DNA from: Rhinopomastus cyanomelas
Lineage: Eukaryota; Chordata; Aves; Bucerotiformes; Rhinopomastidae
DNA length: 64,000 nucleotides
Reading direction: 5' to 3'
Assembly (NCBI GenBank): GCA_013400115.1
Contig: VXBP01004182.1
Span: 715,094 to 779,093, forward strand
A program made the translations under genes and the position numbers. The notes below the pieces were generated by a model that saw only the letters and a program-made list of their open reading frames with translations, searched no databases and was not told the origin of the DNA. This document shows positions 31,871-44,538 of this stretch, one piece after another (the stretch's first letter is position 1; every line of letters begins with the position of its first letter).

Positions 31871-31878
31871 TGTATATA
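31871..31878 (+). promoter_or_regulatory. Pumilio-type site TGTATATA in the CNOT7 3'UTR
   Basis: Exact match to UGUANAUA, 39 bases after the stop codon. Confidence 0.55.
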
Positions 31879-32960
31879 GGTTTTATCTCTGGTTGAACTC
31901 CTTGGACAATACAGCTTCCCTCCCCTCCTTTCTCAGCACACTTTGTTTTCTGCCTTTCTACGTACTAAACTTGACTGTTCCTATCACAGATTTTGATCTT
32001 AATATTGATATGTAAAATTTTCTGGGTTACATTTTGGCCTCGTAAATAGCCCACTTGTAAAGAAGCATGTCTAGGATCAGCGCGGCAGAGAAAAGGGGAG
32101 AGTTGAAATCACAATGAATAGTCTGGTACAAACTTACCTGCATTGATCTCGTTTTTTGTCTCTTTCCCCTCCCTTTTCCAAATTTAACTGGCACTGATGG
32201 TTAACTAACTTCCCTGGTCATGTCTTTTCCTTCCAGTGTGCAGGCCTTTTAGCTATTCAAGATCGTGGACCATCAAATTTGCACTTTAGAGAGCGACTCT
32301 GACTCAGATCCTCAGTTTTATTTGAAGTATTGTGTTTAGCTAGAAAACAATCATCTGCCAAGTTCAGCAGCCTCACGCTGCGTTTCCTCGGTGTTTCAAT
32401 CTGCAGGATGTGACTTACTTGCTGCATAACCTCTGTTCATGCAAAGCAAACTACTGAAATCATAGTAACTGCTGTTATTTTACTAGTGTTCAGTCCTCTT
32501 CACATACTGCACGTGTCAACTGCTGGTTGACCGGCTGCTTTAAAAACCGCTCTGTGATGGGGGGAAGAAGCTTGAAAAACCAGCTTTACACCCTTCAGGG
32601 AAAGAACAGCCAACGATCTCAGTGCTTTTGCCTTTCAGCTGAGGTGAAGGCTGCTGGAATAACAGGAGTTGTGTCACGGCACATCTCCTTCCGTTGATGA
32701 ACTTCCTAGCTTTTAATCTAGTGATGTACACCTCAGATATTTTTATTAAGTCCTATTTATTGTGTACTTGATCTGATGATTTTTGAAAGTCAGTTTAGGT
32801 GAAGGTGAAAACCCAAAGATCTGATTAAAAAAAAAAAGCCTATTTAATTGAATTATGGAACTAGAAGGACAATTGAATCATGCTTTGTTGGTAGTTTGCT
32901 ATAAAGACAGATGTTACAGAGATTTGTTGTAAAACAACAAACTATAACTAACTTACAGCT

Positions 32961-32966
32961 AATAAA
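32961..32966 (+). terminator. CNOT7: Candidate CNOT7 proximal poly(A) signal AATAAA
   Basis: Hexamer within the 3'UTR that could give a shorter mRNA of about 1.1 kb 3'UTR. Confidence 0.35.
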
Positions 32967-33349
32967 GTGACCTGAGGAGTGTAATGCTACTTTATTTTGG
33001 AGTATATCATAGCAATATATTTTAGGTGTATTGTTTTGAAGGACCCTAAAGTATGTTCTTAACTCTGCATAGCATGCGTGCACAGAGCAGTTGTGCAGGA
33101 GGGGTGTTGAATAGCTAAATACAAGCCTGAGATGACGGAACATGCAACACGGCGTGTCCGTGTGCGCCTGCCCAACGCGTAAATCAGTCGTAGACAAAAA
33201 AGCTCCAGATGTTCACCAAACGACTGCTTTACCTTGTACTTAATCAAAGAATCAAACACTTGTTTTTCATTGGGTTCCGATTATGTAACTGGGTGGTCCT
33301 TTTTAAACAACTGATTTGCATAACAGAGGGTATTTGTTTTTAAAGCTTT

Positions 33350-33357
33350 TGTAAATA
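33350..33357 (+). promoter_or_regulatory. Pumilio-type site TGTAAATA overlapping the poly(A) signal
   Basis: Exact UGUANAUA match sharing bases with the AATAAA at 33354-33359. Confidence 0.5.
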
Positions 33358-33359
33358 AA
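33354..33359 (+). terminator. CNOT7: Probable CNOT7 distal poly(A) signal AATAAA
   Basis: Canonical hexamer about 1.5 kb after the stop. CR1 debris starts about 130 bases further on, and a GT-rich run (CTGGTGGTTTCGTCG) lies about 35 bases downstream. Confidence 0.65.
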
Positions 33360-33486
33360 GGCCTAAGAAATGTTTTCTTACATAACAGACTGGTGGTTTC
33401 GTCGCAGAATTGTTCCTCAAATTTGTGTTTTTAGTCTGTTCAGTTCTGTATTCTAGTGTGTTGAGTCACAATGGCTTCTCTTACAG

Positions 33487-33577
33487 TGCAACTGGATGTA
33501 GGGGATCCTGTGGCAGGGGAATTGGACTAGATGATCTTTTGAGATCCCTTCCAATCTCTAATGCTCTGTGATTCTTA
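33487..33577 (+). mobile_element. CR1 3' end just past the CNOT7 end
   Basis: GATTGG-type, 91 nt. Confidence 0.82.
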
Positions 33578-33659
33578 GCCATGGCTCTGGGGACACCGTA
33601 TTGTTGCCTTTCAGTTCTTTAGGGGGCCTATTATTGAAAATGAGGACTATGTTTATAGG

Positions 33660-34005
33660 AAGGCCTGTTGTAGCAGGACTAGAGGCGATGGTTTTAAAGT
33701 AATGGAGAGCAGATCTGTGGTGGGGGGATTGGACTGGATGATCTTTCGAGGTCCCATCCGATCCCTGATGTTCTGTGAGTCTGTGTTTTAGACCGAATAT
33801 AAGGAAGAAATTGTTCACAGGGTGGTGAAAAACTGGAACAGGTTGGCCAGAGAGATACTGGTTGCTCCATCCTTGGAAATGTTCCACATCAGGCTAGATG
33901 TGCAGGTGGATCTAGTTAAAGATGTCCCTGAGCATTACAGTGGGGTTGTTGAACTAGATGACTTCTAAAGGTCCCTTCGAAGCAACTCAAACCATTTGTG
34001 GTTCT
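33660..34005 (+). mobile_element. Old CR1 copy interrupted by a younger tail
   Basis: Segments 33660-33719 (GGACTAGAGGCGATGG) and 33785-34005 (ACCGAATATAAGGAAGAA to ACCATTTGTGGTTCT) belong to one diverged copy. Confidence 0.75.
33720..33784 (+). mobile_element. CR1 stub nested in an old CR1
   Basis: 65 nt GATTGG-type tail inside the copy at 33660-34005. Confidence 0.8.
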
Positions 34006-34278
34006 CCAAAATCACCTAATTCATGGTTCACTGACTCATTCCACTTTCAGAAAAAAAAAGATGTTAATGTTTGCGAATCACTTTGTTGTTACTGCCCCAA
34101 GTTGCAAGTGCCAGTTATCATTTATGGCTGAGGTATCTGGATCCTGTTGCTAATTTAATGCCATTATGCATCCATCAGATAGATGACAGTGACTTGTTTT
34201 AACTTTGGATTTAACAAGAAGGGGAGTGAGATTCTTACTGTGGCATTCATCGATCTGTGTCTTTTCATGCTTGAATGG

Positions 34279-34432
34279 GGGGTTGTGGAGTCTCCTTCTC
34301 TGGAGACATTTAAAACCTACCTGGATGTGTTCCTGTATGATTTGGTCTAGGTGATCCTGCTGTGGCATGGGGATTGGACTGGATGATCTGTTGAGCTTCC
34401 TTCCAATCCCTAGTGTCTTGTGAGTCTGTGAA
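34279..34432 (+). mobile_element. CR1 3' end
   Basis: GATTGG-type, 154 nt, ends TTGTGAGTCTGTGAAA. Confidence 0.85.
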
Positions 34433-34954
34433 AACCTCTGTACCTGTGGAATGATGAGCTCCTGGAGTTTGATGCTTTAAAATTTAGCAGCTTTGCCTGA
34501 TGCACACAGCCACAACACTCTGGGTCACTTTTGAAGGGAATGACTCTTCCAAGAACTTTGATGGGTTTTGAAGGGATGTTTTACTTGTGGATCAAAGGAA
34601 GTTTTTAGAGGCTTTTAAATGTGTTTTCAGTAGAAATTTTAGTTCAGACTGGGATGCAATTCTGAAGTGCGTGTTCTGTACTTTGCTGCCCATCATGAAC
34701 CTGTCAGAGCTTGGACTCCTTTTGGAAGAAGTAAAGCCTGAAGATGCACACAATAGGTGAGACTCTCCCCCCAGCTCCTAATGGGCACAGTCTGCAGGAC
34801 CAGGCTGGTTTTGCCTTAAGCCCTCCCCTAAAATACTCAAGGGCCATTTGTCTTCAAACAATTCTGTTCTTCCTGTAAGAAAAGCTTTTCTCCAAAGCCA
34901 CCAGGAATCAGCATGAAGCTAAGATAATGCTTGTTCTGTGTGAGATTCTTGGTC

Positions 34955-35005
34955 TGATTGAACTTGATGATCCCAAGGGTCTTCTCCAGCCTGAATGATT
35001 CTATG
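34955..35005 (+). mobile_element. CR1 tail stub, CCAACC-type
   Basis: About 50 nt (TGAACTTGATGATCCCAAGG to GAATGATTCTATGAG). Confidence 0.68.
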
Positions 35006-35675
35006 AGTGTGATCACTCTGCGGAGAGCTGCTTGCAGCTGGGCAGAGACATCTGCATCGGTCAGCTCCTGTGGCAAAAATTAGATTTGTTTTCCATTAAG
35101 GAGCCATTTAACTGGTGAACTGCAGAGACCATGACAGAAGTAATTTCTTACATGTAGGACTGTTACTGGTAAACTGCAGGGCTTGAAATCTGAATCTGGT
35201 TCCAAAGTGGACAGCTTTGATTGCTTTTGCACGAGTAAATGTGCAGGCACAGGTCCAGCTGTCTAGACATGCAGCTATTTGTTCAGAGACAAGGACTCCC
35301 AGCCTCCGCCCTTCCCAATCAATTTCAAAGATATTGTTGGAAAAGGTTTGTCAGAAAAAATGCCGTATCGGAAACCATCAGATGTGAGTTTTCTTTCATA
35401 TTCACTTGTATTTTTGGCTTCTGGAGTCAGATGACTATACCAGGAACATTATGTTCTCTCATTTTCTTTTTTTTTAAAGCATTTACTCCTTTTGCTCATT
35501 GAAACCAGGCAAGAAGGACCTTTGAGATGGAAGGAAATAGGTCTGGAATACAGCCAGAGTTTTGAGGGCTTCTTTCCCCACATGGATTTGGGGATGACCT
35601 ACAGCCTCTGACATCTGAGCACTTTCTCCAGTTGTATCTGATTATTCTAACCCCAAGAATGGTTCATTCTTTCAC

Positions 35676-35960
35676 GCAGAATTGGAAAGGACCCCTGGGA
35701 CCATCCAGTCCAACCATCAACTCTACTCTACAAATTCACCCCTAAAACAGATCCTCCAACACTACATCTAAGTGACTTTTAAACTCATCCAGGGATGAGG
35801 ACTGAATCACCACCCTGGGCAGCCCATTCCAATGCCTGACCACTCTCTCCAGGAAGAATTTTTTCCTGATGTCTAATCTAACCCTCTCTTGTTGAAGCTT
35901 GAAGCCCTTCCCTCTGGTTCTGTCGCTAATGACCTGTGAGGAGAGGCCAGCACCAACATA
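35676..35960 (-). mobile_element. CR1 copy, CCAACC-type
   Basis: 285 nt with an open frame across it. Confidence 0.86.
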
Positions 35961-36011
35961 ATGGTTTTGAGTGGTAGCTCCTGTCTGCTCTAAATCAGCT
36001 GGCAAGGGAGC

Positions 36012-36175
36012 ATGTACCTGAGAGTGTTACCAGGCATTGGAACAGAACGGCTTGCCTGGGAAGGTGGAATCCCCATCCCTGGAGGTATCTGTCATATAGA
36101 CAAGGTGGTGAAGAATATGGTTTAGGGAACGACGGGCCTAGTTCATCTTGGAGGTCTTTTCCAATCTGGGTGATT
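36012..36175 (+). mobile_element. Old CR1 fragment
   Basis: GGCATTGGAACAGAACGG to CCAATCTGGGTGATTCTA. Followed within a few bases by a younger tail. Confidence 0.7.
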
Positions 36176-36179
36176 CTAG

Positions 36180-36262
36180 GCGGTCCTGCTGTGGCAGGGG
36201 GATTGGACTGGATGATCTTTCGAGGCCCCTTCCAATCCCTAATGTTCTGTGATTCTGTGATA
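36180..36262 (+). mobile_element. CR1 3' end in tandem with an older copy
   Basis: GATTGG-type, 83 nt, starting GGCGGTCCTGCTGTGGCAGG. Confidence 0.85.
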
Positions 36263-36827
36263 CTCAATAACCAGGTTCTTCTGTATGTTCTGCATCAGGA
36301 AGGTTTGGTGTCTTAATTCTGACCTTAGATGAAGGCAGTTGTTGTTTTACAGGTTTTTTAGAAAAGTGATACAGCAGCAATAAACTGTAATCACAGTGTG
36401 TTAACTATCTGTACAGCTGCAGCACATTACGCACATCATTCCCCTTACTGATGTCTGTATCCTGCTCACCACTGTGGCACAGGGTGATCCCAGGAAGGCT
36501 GGATTGCCATGAAGGAACATGTGGGCTGAAGTGTGTTGCTCTTGTCAAAGCTGATTTTGCTGGTTGGATGGCATAATGCATGTTGGGTTGGACCACATAC
36601 TCACAGCCCCACGTTGGTGTGCCCAGCTCAGGAAGGCAACACTTTCCAATAAACAGATGACCCACTCTTTGCAGAAAAGGCCATATTTGGTCCCCTTGGT
36701 GTTGAGATTAGCTTCTCTGTCACAGCTGTGGTCACTTTCTCCATTCTTTTCTGATCTTTATGAGCACATTGTCCTTGCCTGCCTTCCCTGGGTATTTTTG
36801 AGGTCACTGCTGGTTGGCTTTTTTTTC

Positions 36828-36990
36828 AGGCAGTGGAAGGGGCTGCCCAGGAGGTGGCCGAGTCACGGTACCTGGATGTGTTTACAGATCATTTAGATGT
36901 GGTGTTGAGGGATCTCATTTAAGGGTGAACTTTGTGAAGCAGGGTTGGTGGTTGGACTTGATGATGCCTAGGATCTTTTCCAACTTCAGA
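36828..36990 (+). mobile_element. CR1 3' end, CCAACC-type
   Basis: CAGGCAGTGGAAGGGGCTGC to CTTTTCCAACTTC. Tail degraded. Confidence 0.8.
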
Positions 36991-37262
36991 TTGGTTTCTC
37001 TACCTTGAATTAACTAATAGGTAGTTACTCAAACTAGTTGAGTGCACTGAATGGAAGAGACTGCTTCTTAATGAATCAGTCTCTAAACAGTCGCTGGAAG
37101 TTGAGTACTCACACGATAAGGGATGTTGGACAGCCCGGGTTCATTGCATTAACTAGTAAAGTAATTATTCTAGGAAGTGGTTCTTGAATGAGATACCTTT
37201 TTAACGAGTCAGCAGTGGCAAAGAAAGCCAAAAGCCTCCAGTAAAACTGATGGTACTTGTTT

Positions 37263-37763
37263 GCGTCCAGTTCTGAGCCCCTTGGTTCAAAAAGGACACG
37301 GAACTGCTGGAGAGAGTCCAGTGCAGAGCCACTAAGATGATGAAAAGAGTGGAACATCTCTCTGATTAGGAAAGGCTGAGAGAGCTGGGTCTCTTGAGCT
37401 TGGAGAAAAGGAGACTGAGGAGTGACCCCATTACTGTTGATAAATATGTGAAGGGTGGGTGTCAGTAGGATGGAGCCAGGCTCTGCTCAGTGTCATCTAA
37501 TGATAAGACAAGGGGCAATGAGTGTGAGCTGGAATAGAGTAGGTTACACATCAATATGAGAAGGAACCTCTTCATGGTGAGGGTGACAGAGCACTGGAAG
37601 GGGCTGCCTACGGGTGTTGTGGAATCTCTTCCTCTGGAGATGTTTAAAACCCACCTGGCTATGTTCCTGTGTGACTTGATCTAGGTGGTCCTGTTGCGGG
37701 AGGGAGATTGGACTAGATGATCTTTCTTTGGTCCCTTCCAATCCCTAATGTTCTGTGACCCTG
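37263..37763 (+). mobile_element. CR1 copy, 500 nt
   Basis: GATTGG-type with intact tail (TTCTGTGACCCTG). Confidence 0.88.
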
Positions 37764-39023
37764 AAATAATAAATCCAGATTTTCAGAGTAAAACATCAAT
37801 TGCCTCAGCAAACTTTATTCCTCATACCACTCAGTTCTTTTTCTGGTATATCTGAACTTCATGTACTTCATGGTTCTGGTGTTTCCTTCCCTCTTGCCTG
37901 ATTAGGTATTATAAGGAAACAAGAAGGATCCTCCTGCGTTATTTCAGCAGCATTGGGTTGGAAGGAAATGTGCTCCTTGATGCCAACTGCGAAGATCCGC
38001 TTTCTGTAGAGGCTTGTCTCATCCTTTTTCTGCCAGCACAGATGAGATTCTTTTTTTTCCTGCCTCTACTGAAGTGGGAGGATTGAACTGCCCGACTGTG
38101 CTCTTTTCTGTGCCCATGAGACGCTTGCTTCAATTAACTGTGGTGGATAATGCGAGGGGAAGAGGAGGGAAGCAAGGAGAAGCCTTCCCTTCCTTGTGCA
38201 TCAGGTAGAAGCTGGCAGCAGCTGAGCTTTTTAAGCCGCAGCACAAAGAACAGGCTTTATCCTTTTACAGGTTAGCAGATCAAAGCTGTGGCTGCAGTTT
38301 GGTCATCTTTTATTTACCTTCCATCATTTAATAGCTGGAGTTCTGCAAACTCCTCATTTTCTTTCTTCTCCCTCTGCATGCTCTGGAGTATAGCTGTAGT
38401 ATCTATGGTAGCATTTTACAAGAAGGTTAATTGCTACTGTGCTTCTATCGTTATTAATTGAAGTACTAATTTTCTCTGTTTCAACTACTGGCCAATTTAA
38501 TCTCCAATATGACAGAGAAAATACCTGGGACAAGGTTCCTGCTGTAGGCTGCAACACACATTTTATACACATTGTATGTTTTGTCTTTATAACCAGGGCT
38601 CCTTATTGGCTCGAGAGTCATTGTTTTCAGAAGATAAAAAGGAAAATGACTTCATTAAATGATGGCTGTCAAGAAGTGCTGGGTCTGCTCCAGTTATGCC
38701 AATCAGTCAAGCTGTGAGCAGGCAGGAGGTGGGAAAGGGGACAGGGCTCCCTCACAGCAAGCTCTTCCCACTGCTGCAGTCAAACTGTTGGGCCCATCTG
38801 CTTGAGAAGACTACAGTGATCTAGGATGAAGCATGAAATCACCGCCCCAAATACAGGAAACTACAGAGCCAGGTTTCAGGATGAGTTACTGTATTTCAGA
38901 GATGGGCATCATCATGAAACTTGGAGAAATAAGGGAATTATCTATCTAGAATACACCTTTAGAGGGAAAGGAACAGAGGATAACTGATCGTACAGTTCAC
39001 ATGAAAGACCTTCCAATCTAGCT

Positions 39024-39336
39024 TACAAATATGTGAAGGGTGGGTGTCTGGAGGACTGAGCCAGGCTCTGCTAAGGGGCATCTAATTGGCAACGGGTGTC
39101 AGCTGGCCCATAGGAGGTTCCACATCAATATGAGAAGGAACTTCCTCACCGTGAGGGTGACAGAGTGCTGGAAGGGACTGCCCAGGGGAGGTTATGGAGT
39201 CTCTTCCTCTGGAGACCTTTAAAACCAGCCTGGACATCTTCCTGTGTGACTTGGTCTAAGTGATCCTGCTCTGGCAGGGGGGTTGGACTAGATGACCTCT
39301 GAGATCCCTTCCAATCCCTAATGTCCTGTGATTCCA
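39024..39336 (+). mobile_element. CR1 copy, 310 nt
   Basis: GATTGG-type, TACAAATATGTGAAGGGTGG to TGTCCTGTGATTCC. Confidence 0.88.
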
Positions 39337-41590
39337 CAGAAGGGAAGAGAGAGGACAGTGGTGACCAAAAAAAGGGAACAACCAAAAAACTGGAGAGAGA
39401 AAGCAGGGCAGGTTTCCCTTAAGTTATGTCAGATGCCACTTGCTCAGAAATTCACCTCAGATGGCTGCTGCTTTTCCTGTCCTCTTACCAGGGCACTGAT
39501 GAACAAGTGATAGTTGCAACTGAAGTTGCAATAAAGACACCCCCCACCCACAGGCCACAGCAATATGTTCTTATCTTAATCTTGTTTTGGATGAGAACAT
39601 TTGTACGTGGTTTAACACACACATTTATGGAAGGGTTTTAAAAAAGGGAAAAGTTTGGAGCACATACTGTGGGTTATGTCTGAACTGGAGCAGGTAAAAG
39701 CTGCTTTCATCTCTACATAACTTCCTGCAGTCCTAGAGGCCTCTGCACAGACACTCATTCCTTTCTGCAGCACAGGTGGATCCAAAACTTTCTAGGGAAG
39801 ACTGCGAAGTGTGGAAATATTAGGCTGAGCCAAAGAATCTGGCATGGAAGTGAGTGGGGAGCCCTCAGGAAGAAAAACAGCTGGTAAGCAACATACTTCT
39901 CTTCCTTACACCTCCTTGGTTTTATAAAGTACAGTGGGTTTAAGAACCCCCTTCTTTTCTGGGACAAAGTTCCACCCCTTTGACCTTCAGCGCTGTCCAC
40001 AGGAATGCAGGTATGTATGCTCTGAAAGCATGAAAACATGGGAGTGTCTCACCCATGAAAAGACCAAAAAGGATTTAGCTCCCTGCCCTTTTTTGCAGTG
40101 TAGGTGCTTTGTGAGGTCTCACGAACTTGGCAATTAAACTGGGGAGGGAAAACTTACCTATAAATTCCAAGTTTGCTGGTGAAGGAGTAAGGGGGGGACA
40201 CTGACAACAACTGTTGTTCTTAATGAAGCCACAGCAGAGGTGATGTTCTGCTGTTCAGGTACACAGGCAGTGAATCTGAAGGCAGTGCTTCAAGGACTGC
40301 AAAGCGCATGACCTGCTGAACACGAAGCATTTATTCATGTGAGCAATACATTAACAAGTGGCAAAGTTACACACTAAATCTGATTAGAAATATATTCCCC
40401 TCCCCTTGAGCACACCAGTCACTGAATGAGGGCAGGGATTGTCCATCCAAATACTGATAGACAACAAACTTGCTTCTGCAACCTTTCTGATTCTGCTTGA
40501 AGACTCTGATGTTGATTTTAAACAATTAAAAATAGTTATCAGTGTTTGATTGATTACCCGACCACACTTGTACGCTACTGAAGAACCTTTCATCTGCAGT
40601 GTAATCTGGACAGTGTTTTTTCTGTCATATAATTGACGTGCATAGCAGCAGCCTTGTCTAATGGCTCAGTGGGAGGAGCTCACCATCTAGCTGTCCCCTT
40701 AACAAAAATAGATCTCTGTGAAGACTTTGAGCACTCCATCACTAGTACATCAACTGCCACAGAACACGCGTGGACCATTCTGGCACATGCATGTATTGGA
40801 TTTGTTCTAATCTACACATGTGGGGGGCCTGTGATTCACGTGACTGTTTACACATATACAAAATAAATTTAACTCTGTTGTCACTAGGGACTCAGGCCCA
40901 CCTAAGGAGCCCGTAGAACTCATCCAACTAACCACTGAAGCTTCAAATGCAGTCACACTGCTAGACAAGCATCAGGGCTCTTATTTTCTCTTTAGCAAAA
41001 GTAGATCAGTAACTGTACAGTAGGTAAAAAGCAGTCTTTAAAAAAATACAGAAATTACATGAAAGACTGTAGTAAAGTGCCTAGTAAGTATAGAAAGAAC
41101 AGGAGAATCAGTTTCACTGGGCAAATGACATTGCATCCCTCCTCCCCTCATCACAAATTCTCCCACATTCATTGGAACAGCATCAATGCTATGTAAAATA
41201 TTAGAGAGCTTAAAGCCAAGAATACAGTCACATCAGAAATTGTACTTTGGATGTCCATGCTCTATACATTGAAAATGGCCAGGAACCCTCAAAAGGTGCT
41301 GACAGTGCTCTTCACAGAGTCACAGCTCATATCCATCCTGAAAGCAGGTGTAGCTACAACACTCTGGCTCAGATCTGCGTAAGGTTTGACTCTGAGCTAC
41401 CATGATTTCCTTTTCCCCCTTCTCCTCCCTTCATCAGCAAGTGTCCCTCACCTCCAATCAGTTTTTTGCTAGAGGGATGTCCTCTGGCTACATCAATGCT
41501 GCAGATCATTTAGGGCTATGATTCTATTGTGCTTTCTAAGTGTGGCTTCTGACACTTGGAGAAGCCAGGTACTCCTTGATTTTTCACCCT

Positions 41591-41637
41591 ATCACAGATT
41601 GCACTGGTTTGGAAGGGACCTTTAAAGGTCATCTAGT
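41591..41637 (-). mobile_element. CR1 tail stub
   Basis: CTATCACAGATTGCACTGG start. Cut short by the next CR1. Confidence 0.6.
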
Positions 41638-41820
41638 CACACAGAATCACTCTGGTTGGAAAAGACCCCTGGGACCATCAAGTCCAACCATCTACCCTAC
41701 CTTACAAGTTCATTCTGAAACCACAACACTCAACACCTCATCCAAACAATCTTTAAAACACATCTAGGGATGACAACTCAACCACTTCCCTGGGAAGCCT
41801 ACTCCAGTGCCCAGTCCTTT
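41638..41820 (-). mobile_element. CR1 copy, CCAACC-type
   Basis: 183 nt, abutting the stub at 41591. Confidence 0.83.
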
Positions 41821-42784
41821 TTCTACACTGCTCCCCAGCCTCACTGAGAGCTCTCAGAGCCCTGGACAGAGTAGGGAGGCTGACACCTGTACTATAGAGA
41901 CTTGTTTCCTTTATGAGTTGCTGGGGAATAAATCTGTACTTTGTCTTTATGTAAAAAACACAGAACATTTTACATTACAGGAGTAAATTAATTACTCTGA
42001 GGCTGAATTTCATCTTTTCACTCAGTACTTTCAAATGCGTGTTGTTACAAACCACCCTGCGACTGAGTAAAAAACCAAGACTATAGAGAACCTGAAGTGT
42101 TAAAAAATAGATTTTCCCCTGTCCCCCCATCCCTTGCAAGTCAATCTTTAAACAAAACACTAATGCCAAGTAAGCTGACAGAACAACACCAAATAAATAG
42201 CTGTGCAGGACTTTTGGTTGCTAGATGTCTGCAGGCATCATGTAAACCCTACACTAACATTCATGCCAGTCTAAAACAAAAAGGTTTTCTACATCAAGAG
42301 ATTCACACTCTGGCACTTCTGGCAAGAAATGGGTGTTTTCAGGCTAGTAAAATAAATACATTTCCCCTCATTAGGAAAAAAAAAAAAAGAGACGTATTTG
42401 TGCTCTAACAGATAACACGTTGTAAACCCAGGAAAGACACGATTTAAAGTTACCTGCCTGTAAAGGAGTTAATCAGAGTTTTGTTTTTGGACATCAGTTG
42501 CTCAGTGCTGCTGCCAGTTTTTTTAAACAGACAACTGACATCTTCACTATGTGGGCCACCCCACTAAACAGTTCTGGTTTGTTAATAGAACTGAGAGGTT
42601 TTTTAACTTCACAAAGTTTGGACTAGTCGTTTCATCTAGCCACCTAGAAATCAAAACAAAGGTCCTGCTGAAGTTGTTTTCAGAATAACGATTTGCATCG
42701 AAATGTAAACACTGATACCATAAATACAAAAGGCACAAGAAATCATATTTGTGTTACTGAAACTCCCTTGACTCTGAAAGTTGA

Positions 42785-42960
42785 TCACAGAATCACAGAA
42801 CATTAGGGATTGGAAAGGACCTCAAAAGACCATCTACTCCAATCCCCCCACCAGAGCAGGATCACCTAGACCAAGTCACACAGGAACATGTCCAGGCTGG
42901 TTTTAGATGTCTCCAGAGAAGGAGACTCCACAACCCCCCTGGGCAGCCCGTTCTTTATCA
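42785..42960 (-). mobile_element. CR1 3' end
   Basis: GATTGG-type, 176 nt, little diverged. Confidence 0.87.
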
Positions 42961-44155
42961 CCTGACTGGTAAACTCTGACCCTAGGAAAGCTGCTAGCTC
43001 CTAACTTCATTGAAGGGGGGTTTCCTATGTGCAGCAGCTTGGCTTTTTGGTATTGCAATCACCATCTGTTGTCCTGTAAATATAAGTATCACAAGCTGTA
43101 ACAGAGAGTCTCCTTGATTGTACGTGACATTCATTACATTATGCAGTAAGGAAGGTAGTGTCTTAAAGAACAAGTGAAAAAAGAAATCTGAGACAACTAC
43201 TAACTAATCACAAAGCAGGATTTTGAAAGACAGTGGCCCTCTGGAACAGAGTTTCATAAAAAGCCTTTTGGATCAAAGTTAAGTGCCAACATCCATCTCC
43301 TGAAGAGGTTAACAGCCCCAAATGAGACTAAAAAACTACCCCCATCTTAGCACTGTTGTGTGCAACTCCCATCACAATCTGCAGCTGGCTGGCTTCCTTT
43401 ATGCATTATTCATCTCAATATTGGCTTTTTATGGCTCCTCTTACCAGCTATCTGCTGCAGCATTCAATTAACAAAGGAGGGTTTTCCCCTCCTCTGGTAG
43501 AGCAGATCTGAGGGAAAAATGGAGCTTTTGCAATATTGTTTTCCAAAGATGTTCCAAAAATAGTCAAACAGTTCACTTGGGTCTCCTTATCTTGAAAAAC
43601 TACTTATCAAGTGGTCCACAGAAAACACAGTTCCACCAAGCCACTAAATTATTCATAACACTGGCTGTTTTCCCAATTCCTAAAGCCAGCAGTGGTTTTT
43701 AAAGTCAATTCAAATTGCTCTAAGTAGTTAACAGGTGATTTCTCAAAACCAAGGCAAGAACATGGACGGATGCTGGGTATTGAAGTAAAAACAGCTATTG
43801 AATTTTTACAACTGTAAACTCAGACTCCTTTCCTTTTTTTGTCATTTTGTAATATTCAGAATCATCCTTCATCATTCAAAACTGGTAATTTTAAGTTGAA
43901 ACATTCTTTATATGCTTCAAGAGTAGTATATTTAGTTTCATGTTTCAAGCGGCAACATAGAGAGAGCTAATCATCTGTCAGTTTGTTTTCCGAGCACATC
44001 CACACAGGAGCAGACAAGAGCAGCTGGCCATCAGGGTTGATACTTGGAAGAAGGCATCTTCCATCCAACAACAGCTTTTTCTTGAACTGGAAGAGAAAAT
44101 TAACAACAAAACACATTACTAGGCTTGAAGTCCCATTAACTCAAAGGAGAAAGTC

Positions 44156-44538
44156 CCAGTTGTGGGCCCCTCAGTTCAAGATGGACATGGAACTACTGGA
44201 GTCCAGTGCAGAGCCATGAAGATGATGAACATCTCCCTGATGAGGAAAGGCTGAGGGAGCTGGGTCTCTTGAGCTTGCAGAAAAGGAGCTGAGGGGTGAC
44301 CTGATTAATGTTGATAAATATGTGAAGGGCGGGTGCCAGGAGGATGGAGCCAGGCTCTGCTCAGTGGCAGCGGGTGTGGGCTGGAACAGAGGAGGTTCCA
44401 CATCAATATGAGAAGGAGCTTCTTCACTGTGACAGTGACAGAGCCCTGGCAGGGACTGCCCAGGGGTGTTGTGGAGTCTTCTTCTCTGGAGACATTTAAA
44501 ACCTGCTTGGCCATGTTCCTGTGTGACTTGATCTAGGG
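44156..44538 (+). mobile_element. CR1 copy without tail
   Basis: GTTGTGGGCCCCTCAGTTCA to CTGTGTGACTTGATCTAGGG. The last roughly 70 nt of the element are missing. Confidence 0.86.

Larger units (their letters stand above)
31833..33380 (+). other. CNOT7: CNOT7 3' UTR
   Basis: About 1.55 kb of sequence free of CR1 copies, bounded by AATAAA at 33354-33359. A candidate earlier signal lies at 32961-32966. It holds two Pumilio-type octamers (31871-31878 and 33350-33357) and an AU-rich TATTTATTG at 32754-32762. Confidence 0.7.
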
